From Oncomelania hupensis (lineage: Eukaryota; Mollusca; Gastropoda; Littorinimorpha; Pomatiopsidae): a stretch of 64,000 nucleotides of DNA. Below, one piece after another: positions 57,745 through 64,000 of this stretch. Location: assembly GCA_036898135.1 (NCBI GenBank), contig CM072526.1, forward strand, positions 54,196,899 through 54,260,898. The letters run 5' to 3'. Each line of letters begins with the position of its first letter. The stretch's first letter is position 1. Made by a program: the position numbers and the translations under genes. The notes under the pieces were generated by a model that was not told the DNA's origin, ran no database searches, and worked only from the letters and a program-made list of their open reading frames with translations.

Positions 57745-58812
57745 TGTAACGCGTCCCCTATTTTTGCGTTATCTATGTGAGATCTAACTACTTAATTTTC
57801 TACTGGTACGGGGATCGGGCACGACTTACCAAATTATGGTATGTAAGACATACAAAACAGAACAAGTCTCACTGCCATCCAAAGGCGTCGCCGTGCGCTC
57901 ACAAATATGACTCTGAACTACAATTTGTTTCCACTTTTATATACTTTTATTAATCTAGCTTAATACATGTCAACCAAGGAACATAAAACTCGCATGCACA
58001 TAGATTCTAACTAACAAATACAAATAATAGTCAAATAAACTCATTGTTTCTTACCTCATCTTTTAGTTTCTTTCGCCTCTCTTTTCTCCTTTGAAAACGC
58101 CATTTTTCACCCTATACTAACAATAATAGAACTAAAACAGCAGTCTAAGTTATGCACACACCCTAAGAACCGACCAAACCTAACTTACTTACCAACTCAC
58201 TGATTGACTAACTTTCAAACTAACTTCTGCAACTAAATAACAAAATCACCAGTTAAACAACTACCAAGCAAAAACAACCAATCTGTTGCACTATACATTT
58301 TATCCTAACTTCTGATACATTCTGAACTGACCACCCTAAGCACTACAAACTGTGCCTGAGAAGGGACCAGAGCTGCTTGGAGCCTTGTAGAAGAAAGAGA
58401 TAAGAGAGAGATTCCTTTGTTCACTCTGGCTTTTATACCAATATTTCTGCAGGGGTGCATTTCTCTAGATAAGGTGATGCCTTAACTGCCACGTGACTGA
58501 CCCAACCCAAATCCCTGGGACTTGCACCAACCACGAGGTCAGAATTGACCATGCTCTCCACACACAAGAGACCAATGGTTGCAGACCACAGACCTACTTG
58601 CATGCACATCTTTATGCGTCATACTTTGACCATGCAAATTCTAACTTTCCCCGGCCAGTAACTGCTGACCAAGCGAATATGTATCGCACGTGCTAGGTAA
58701 CAACTAACACTTCTGCATCTGACTCACTGCTGTATCCAAGCCGAGCTAAGCAATCTTTATAATCATCCCTTACCATTATCTTCCCCTGTGTAACTTTCCC
58801 TCAAAGGTTATA
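57745..58812 (-). repeat. 5' LTR of the 49669-58812 element
   Basis: 1068 bp. A few base changes separate the two LTRs, so this insertion looks recent, though older than the one at 1072-6141. Confidence 0.85.
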
Positions 58813-58816
58813 ATTG

Positions 58817-60426
58817 CCTGCTAGCGCGCTAAATTTAGAACTATGCTCTCTCTCTCAGAGGTCAGATTCAGTACACAAAGAAACAGGCGTGTACTCATCC
58901 CTGTCCCCCTCCCCTCTGCATACACTCTCCCCCCTCTCTCACAACACAACTTCCCTTCGATGCTCGAGGGGACACAACTGCTGTCCGTTTCCCCCCCTAC
59001 TCTCTCCTCGCTTACTTCCCTTTCTGTTGTTATTGTCTCTCTCCCAATGTAACATCCGCTAATAGCACAATGAAATTATAAAGTGCAATGAAATCATGAG
59101 CATAGCTGCAAATGAATACATATAAACATCATCATACTATCCAACACCGGTAATCACAACAACAACAGCAACCACTCTCATCCTCACTTTCCTTCTCACC
59201 TCCATTCTCCTTCACCTGCTCACCTTCCTTCCCTCTGCCTTTCCACAGTGCAACCACTCTCACTCTCACCTCCATTCACACACACCCCATAGCCGGCGCT
59301 GGGTTCTCGGAACGGTAAGGAAAGTAACACCAACTACACTCACCCAGCCGGTTCGAAATGTAGTCGCCACTCGTAGCCCCTTTCCACGCTCCTACGAGTA
59401 ACTTCCGCGTAGGGTAAATCCCGTAGTGTTTAGTCTTCTTAGCGGACAATACCTCAACGCTGACTAACACACTATCACACCTTGCCTTTCTAAATACTCC
59501 ACTCTGAGTTTTACCACCTTAGAAAACAGCAAACTTTTCAACTAGTATTCCAGACTGGTTACCATAATCCGTCGGTAACAGTCTAAACCCTACACCACAG
59601 AAACAGAGCACTAGACAAGACTGTCCTTTCTCTAGCTCCCTCAAATACGTTCTGCCCAGTAGTGAGTACGTTTCCCAATTCCTACCCCTGCGCAATTCGT
59701 TCAAGCACGTTCCGCACGCTCAGCTATCGCAATCATACACACCGCAACCTGCAATTACACACCCCTAATTGCCTTTACTCTCCCACCACAGATCGCCCTG
59801 TGACAACTGAACACTGCCACGGTGTGGCAGTTTTTCTTCTCTTTCCTTCTTTTTTTTCCCTGGCCTTCTTTCTTTCTGAAACCCATCATCACTTCAGATC
59901 ATTGTGTAAATGGTCAAATCTGCCAGCTCAGTCACCCAAACCAGTCCGTGAGACTGAAAAGAGACATAAATGTGTGCCCTGCTGGCTTTCCACTGCTAAA
60001 TTTTACAGTTGCCCCTGTTTAATTATAAACTTCGTCAAGAAAATAATTCTCTACCTGAAATTCGTCACCTGGAAAAATACACGTTGACTGGGTTTAGGCC
60101 TGCAATCGACTCGGTCTTGAAGTAAATCAAGACGTTGAACTGAAAGTTTAGTGAACTGCAAGAAGTCCGACTGGGTGAGCGTGTGAACTTTGGGTTTTTC
60201 AGCGCAGTTACATCAACTCACCTCGCCTCATCCCGCGGATACAGGTAAAATGACTTCCCCTTGAAGCTCAGCTTGTATCTGGCATTCTTGCAATGAATTG
60301 CCGAGCAAAAGTCGCCTCCTTGTTTTGTTCGATCGCCTTCTTTCCACCTTCCTCCTGCCATGTTGTAGCAAGCGAGGGCTAAGGGGAACAACTCCTGCGT
60401 ACGGAACGCTGTGCCGTCTCTTATTG
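58817..60426. other. TRIM intron 2 continuation, no gene seen
   Basis: C/T-rich sequence around 58850-59280 and mixed sequence after. Short frames have no domain or splice bracketing. Confidence 0.45.
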
Positions 60427-60433
60427 TTCATAC

Positions 60434-60735
60434 ACTCTTTGAGTCAAGTCAGGTGGTCAGTGGGACACTACAGTCAAGTCAGGTGGTCAGTGGGACACTA
60501 CAGTCAAGTCAGGTGGTCAGTGGGACACTACAGTCAAGTCAGGTGGTCAGTGAGACACTACAGTCAAGTCAGGTGGTCAGTCGGACACTACAGTCAAGTC
60601 AGATGGTCAGTCGGACACTACAGTCAAGTCAGGTGGTCAGTCGGACACTACAGTCAAGTCAGGTGGTCAGTCGGACACTACAGTCAAGTCAGGTGGTCAG
60701 TCGGACACTACAGTCAAGTCAGATGGTCAGTCGGC
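60434..60735. repeat. 30-bp minisatellite, about 10 copies
   Basis: Units of CAAGTCAGGTGGTCAGTSGG plus ACACTACAGT in regular 30-bp register, so the frames give a 10-residue repeat. The first units have GTGGG and later ones GTCGG, which shows spread of a variant within the array. The same unit is at 40648-40756. Confidence 0.95.
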
Positions 60736-61147
60736 TTGTAGGACTAGTATCCTTGATCAGTGAGTTTTGTTAGTCGGTAATCAACAGTCAGGTTATCAGT
60801 CATTTAGTCAGTAAGGAATTCATGTCAAACATCTAGTTAGTTGGTTAGTCAACGAGGCATCCACACTCAGTCAGTCAGACACAATGTTCACAGTTAGCGA
60901 GACCTTAAGACAACATTCACAGTCCGACATCCGCAGTTCCGACATCCTATACCTAGTGTGCATTGATAGACCTACTCAAATCCTTTTTCCACTGTCAGAA
61001 ATTCTGTTCCTGTGTTCAGTTGCTAATGACCTTTCAGTTTGGATTGTGCATGATATGTGTTAGCGGCCATGCCTGAATTAGTCGACACCGTTTTTGCGAT
61101 ATATAAATTGATTTCTGATATTTAACGACTGATTTGAAACGTTTCAG

Positions 61148-61470
61148 ACTAATTTCTACATCGACGACGAAGATAGTGACAACAAACCCGCATTTCGGTT
61201 TTTGCTGTGTGACCTCTGCGTGGATGCTGAAGGTCAAGGTCAGCGGGCAAGGTACGCGTGCACTAAATGCACCACAAACTTCTGCGAGCGTTGCCAGAAG
61301 GTGCACGATGACGTCTGCCGTGACGCACTGGTCTCGGAACTCCATAACGGTGATGAGGTCACTGGCTCGAAGGAGGATTTGGCTGCAATGGTGACGAGGT
61401 TGTCTGCTAAACTGTCGCAGAGCGTCCGCATCATCATTCACCTGCAGTCGCAAAATTCCGTGCTCTGCAG
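61148..61470 (+). CDS. TRIM-like gene, exon with B-box and coiled-coil start
   Basis: After acceptor ACGTTTCAG the frame opens with TNFYIDDEDSD, in phase with the preceding exon. It continues with the zinc ligands CDLC, CTKC, CERC, H and C, a B-box arrangement (C-x2-C-x11-C-x2-C-x4-C-x2-C-x3-H-x3-C). About 60 more residues follow, ending in a heptad-like stretch (EDLAAMVTRLSAKLS) that may begin the TRIM coiled coil. The donor CTCTGCAG/GTAGGG leaves phase 2, so at least one further exon lies beyond the window. The last bases of this exon and its donor are copied at 40359-40379. Confidence 0.75.
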
Positions 61471-61591
61471 GTAGGGGTAGGCCTAGTTGGCTATTTAAAC
61501 TTCATGTGTACGATAGCAAACCAATTATATATTACTGTTGACTGGCGCAGCCTATTATCGTCGTCAGTGGTTGCTGTGGTCATCGCCTTCG

Positions 61592-61635
<44 letters not shown>

Positions 61636-61684
61636 GTCATCGTCATCATCATCATCATCATCATCATCATCAACAACAACTACT

Positions 61685-61715
<31 letters not shown>

Positions 61716-61724
61716 ACAAACAAC
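61592..61724. repeat. CAT and CAA trinucleotide microsatellites
   Basis: ATC/CAT units to about 61670, then CAA/ACT units. It lies 120 bases into the third TRIM intron. Confidence 0.95.
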
Positions 61725-61786
61725 AACCTCTCCACCCCTGTCGTCGCTGTGTTCGTTGTCAACAAAGTCATCACTTGTGTTGTTGT

Positions 61787-62198
61787 TTATCATCCCGACA
61801 TGTACAGTTATACCTGTGTTCACTGTGGTCTATCATCCCTACATGTACAGTTATATCTGTGTTCACTGGGGTCTATCATCCCTACATGTACAGTTATACC
61901 TGTGTTCACTGGGGTTTATCATCAATACATGTACAGTTATACCTGTGTTCACTGTGGTCTATCATCCCTACATGTACAGTTATACCTGTGTTCACTGGGG
62001 TCTATCATCCCTACATGTACAGTTATACCTGTGTTCACTGGGGTCTAACATCCCTACATGTACAGTTATACCTGTGTTCACTGGGGTCTATCATCCCTAC
62101 ATGTACAGTTATACCTGTGTTCACTGGGATCTATCATCCCTACATGTACAAGTATACCTGTGTTCACTGGGGTCTATCATCCCTACATGTACAGTTTT
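61787..62198. repeat. 43-bp minisatellite, about 9.6 copies
   Basis: Units containing ATCCCTACATGTACAGTTAT and CCTGTGTTCACTGGGGTC recur every 43 bases. Since 43 is not a multiple of 3, each frame cycles through all phases; the unit has no stop in any plus frame, so long frames arise without coding meaning. Confidence 0.95.
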
Positions 62199-64000
62199 TA
62201 TTTTTTATTTTTTAATCAATCAATATATATATTTTTTCATTTCCATTTATTTTTCTTTTAACAACAGCATAACATCGATCAATATATAAATGCGAACAGA
62301 CTCAACTAATAAACAAACAAAGCAATGAACTAAACATATAAATTTGGGGGGGGGGAGAAAGAAGAAAAAAAAGAGAGCAAAGGAGAAATAGAAATAGAAA
62401 GCGAGAATCGTATATTATACAACATTATTACATCAACTGTTTATAATAGAACCATGCAGCATCAAATTCAGATTCTTTCTGATTCAATTTAGCATTATAC
62501 CTTTCGATATTATATCTCCATTTTAATTTAAACTTAAATGCCTCTACATTGGGTTTTACATTGCTATATCTACATCCATATATATATTGTTTTGCCAATA
62601 ATAAAATCAAATCAAATATATGATCTGTGTTCACATTCAGATCAATTCCAAACACTATTAAGCTTTCTGATAGAATTAGATTACATGCATTTTCACAAGT
62701 CTGTTTAATCCAGCGCTCAAAAAGGTTCCAGAAGTGTCTTACACAATCACAATTCCAGAAGAGGTGTGTGATACTCTCCCTCTCAACTTCACAAAAAGTA
62801 CACATTACACTCTGAGATAAACCCATTTCTTTTAAAATAATATTAGTTGCCAGAATGCGATGTACAATACGCATCTGAAACCATCTCATTCCGATATCAC
62901 CAATTTTTTGAATTTTATAAAAACACTTTTTCCATTGTATGACATAATTTACTTTAGCATTCCATTTTTTTACAACAATTTGGCTCTACATTGTTTTTCA
63001 TAAATATATCATAAAATTTCCTGCAACCTTTTTCAGTGGAGAGAATCTTCTTTATTGGAACACAGATAGTTAAACGATTATTATCAGTTACTATTATTTT
63101 AGTTTTTTTAATATATTCTTTAATTGCTAGCGTACAACCAACATATGTAAGGAAGTCCACTCTTAAATTATATCTTCTGTTAAATTCAACCCATGTAAGG
63201 AAAGTTCCATCAACATTAAAAAAATCAGCAATACAATGTACACCACGCTCAATCCAATGAGTCTGTGAAATTGACCTTTGACCCACCTTTATCCTTTCAT
63301 TAAAACATATTGGTTCTGCAAGTAATTCTCATGACTGCTCTATATCAACCTTATAGAAAAAATGTTTATATCCTGTAAATACATTTTCCCAAAAAGTATT
63401 TGTAGCTCTATATAATTTAGTAATTCCAGGTCCGTATAATTCAATTTTATCTATATATTCAAAATCTGCTTTAATACAGTTTTTCCATTTGTGTTGACTA
63501 GTTTTTAATTTCCTAATCCAAGTCATTTTCAGAGATACAATAAAATTTGTAATATCCACTAAGCCTATACCCCCATCTTTAACATTTTTAATTGCAGTTT
63601 TTCTACTAATTCTATCTGCTTTTTTTCTTTTATAAAAACTGATTACACATTGTTTGCAATTCTTTTATAACATTATCTGGTGGGTTTGGTAGCAGCAGCC
63701 ATAAATGAACCAACTTCGAGAGAATTAATGACTTCAATACTGCAACTCTACCAAGTGGTGTAATATTCCTTTTAGACCAAATTAGAAATAATTTTCTAAC
63801 TTCATAAAATGTGTCATTATAATTTAATTGAAAACAGTTATTAATTGAGTTTGTTAGCAATATTCCTAAAATTTTCATCTGTAAAGGATTCCATGTCATA
63901 CCTAAATGCAGCATGTACTGTACATGACAGTTTTTCCTACTGCCCAACCACATAGCACTAGATTTTTCTGCATTTAATCGTAAACCAGATCTTCTGCCAA
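62199..64000 (-). mobile_element. L1/Tx1-like LINE 3' part, running off the window
   Basis: On the minus strand a coding region in several frames ends at 62428, followed by a 3' UTR and an A-rich end at 62199-62217. That end abuts the 43-bp minisatellite inside a unit, so the LINE probably inserted there. The 5' part is beyond position 64000. Confidence 0.75.
62428..64000 (-). pseudogene. L1/Tx1-like reverse transcriptase C-terminal region
   Basis: Four minus frames follow each other: 63953-63630 with RNITPLGRVAVLKSLILSKL (the post-RT segment of L1-type proteins), 63559-63329 with ELYGPGITKLY, 63286-62954, and 62889-62428 with RIVHRILATN and the Cys-His knuckle CTFCEVERESITHLFWNC. The motifs are those of L1/Tx1-clade C-termini. 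Frame changes near 63600, 63320 and 62900 disable it. The RT core would lie outside the window. Confidence 0.8.

Larger units (their letters stand above)
49669..58812 (-). mobile_element. 9.1-kb LTR retrotransposon without recognisable RT
   Basis: Direct repeats 49669-50741 and 57745-58812 start TGTAACG and end GGTTATA. ATTG lies just before the first (49665-49668) and just after the second (58813-58816), a 4-bp target duplication as in gypsy-like elements. A TGG-starting primer-site candidate next to the right LTR and a chromodomain near the 5' end place it on the minus strand. The 7-kb interior shows no RT, protease or integrase core that I can recognise, so it is either a large deletion derivative or a carrier of unrelated sequence. 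Confidence 0.8.

Noticed and set aside
60298..60741. Frame with a 10-residue tandem repeat
   Set aside because: A by-product of the 30-bp minisatellite; two frames are equally open.

Overview
This is a stretch of a large, repeat-choked animal genome. It has intron-split exons, TA- and CA-rich microsatellites, several LINE families, hAT-type and mariner-like DNA transposons, and three LTR retrotransposons; there is no bacterial signal. The mix (a Gmr1-type Ty3 element, RTE-like LINEs, a RAG1-N-terminus-like reading frame of the sort described from the sea slug Aplysia, and a divergent TRIM gene) points to a lophotrochozoan, most likely a gastropod mollusc. That assignment is inference.

Host content. 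The best candidate host gene is a plus-strand TRIM-like gene whose exons lie at about 18540-18820 (first part of a RING finger), 39362-39532 (last RING cysteine pair) and 61148-61470 (B-box and start of a coiled coil). Splice phases agree (0/0). The introns are about 20.5 and 21.6 kb and hold almost every mobile element to the right of 18.8 kb. A minus-strand exon at 41868-42105 carries most of a THAP zinc finger. A minus-strand reading frame at 48399-48977 resembles the zinc-binding N-terminus of RAG1.

Layout. 1-352: degenerate GTAGG satellite. 1072-6141: non-autonomous LTR element with 2004-bp LTRs, 5-bp target duplication, and an internal deletion joining a gag start to the last codons of RNase H. 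7844-8689: foldback DNA transposon in a 20-bp tandem array. 10236-10817: short TATA-containing retroposon. 15160-18132: an RTE-like LINE 3' end (minus) split by a second LINE (plus, intact RT frame). 18.5-39.4 kb: TRIM intron 1, containing a five-level nest (20870-34386): retroposon copy, interrupted by an RTE-like LINE and by a probable hAT element, which holds a third LINE, which holds an intact 8.4-kb Gmr1-type retrotransposon with integrase upstream of reverse transcriptase. 34.4-38.3 kb: long microsatellites and a hAT-like MITE. 39.5-61.1 kb: TRIM intron 2 with RTE-like fragments, a copy of the exon 3 end, tandem duplications, a hAT element (45339-48242) carrying a mariner-like MITE and a perfect 141-bp-arm palindrome, and a 9.1-kb LTR element (49669-58812) with a chromodomain and a possible envelope-like frame. 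61.5-64 kb: microsatellite, 43-bp minisatellite, and an L1/Tx1-like LINE running off the window on the minus strand.

The element families interact by insertion: flanking target duplications make it possible to read the order of arrival. Coordinates of splice sites, LTR edges and target duplications were read by eye; family names rest on recognised motifs, not on database searches.
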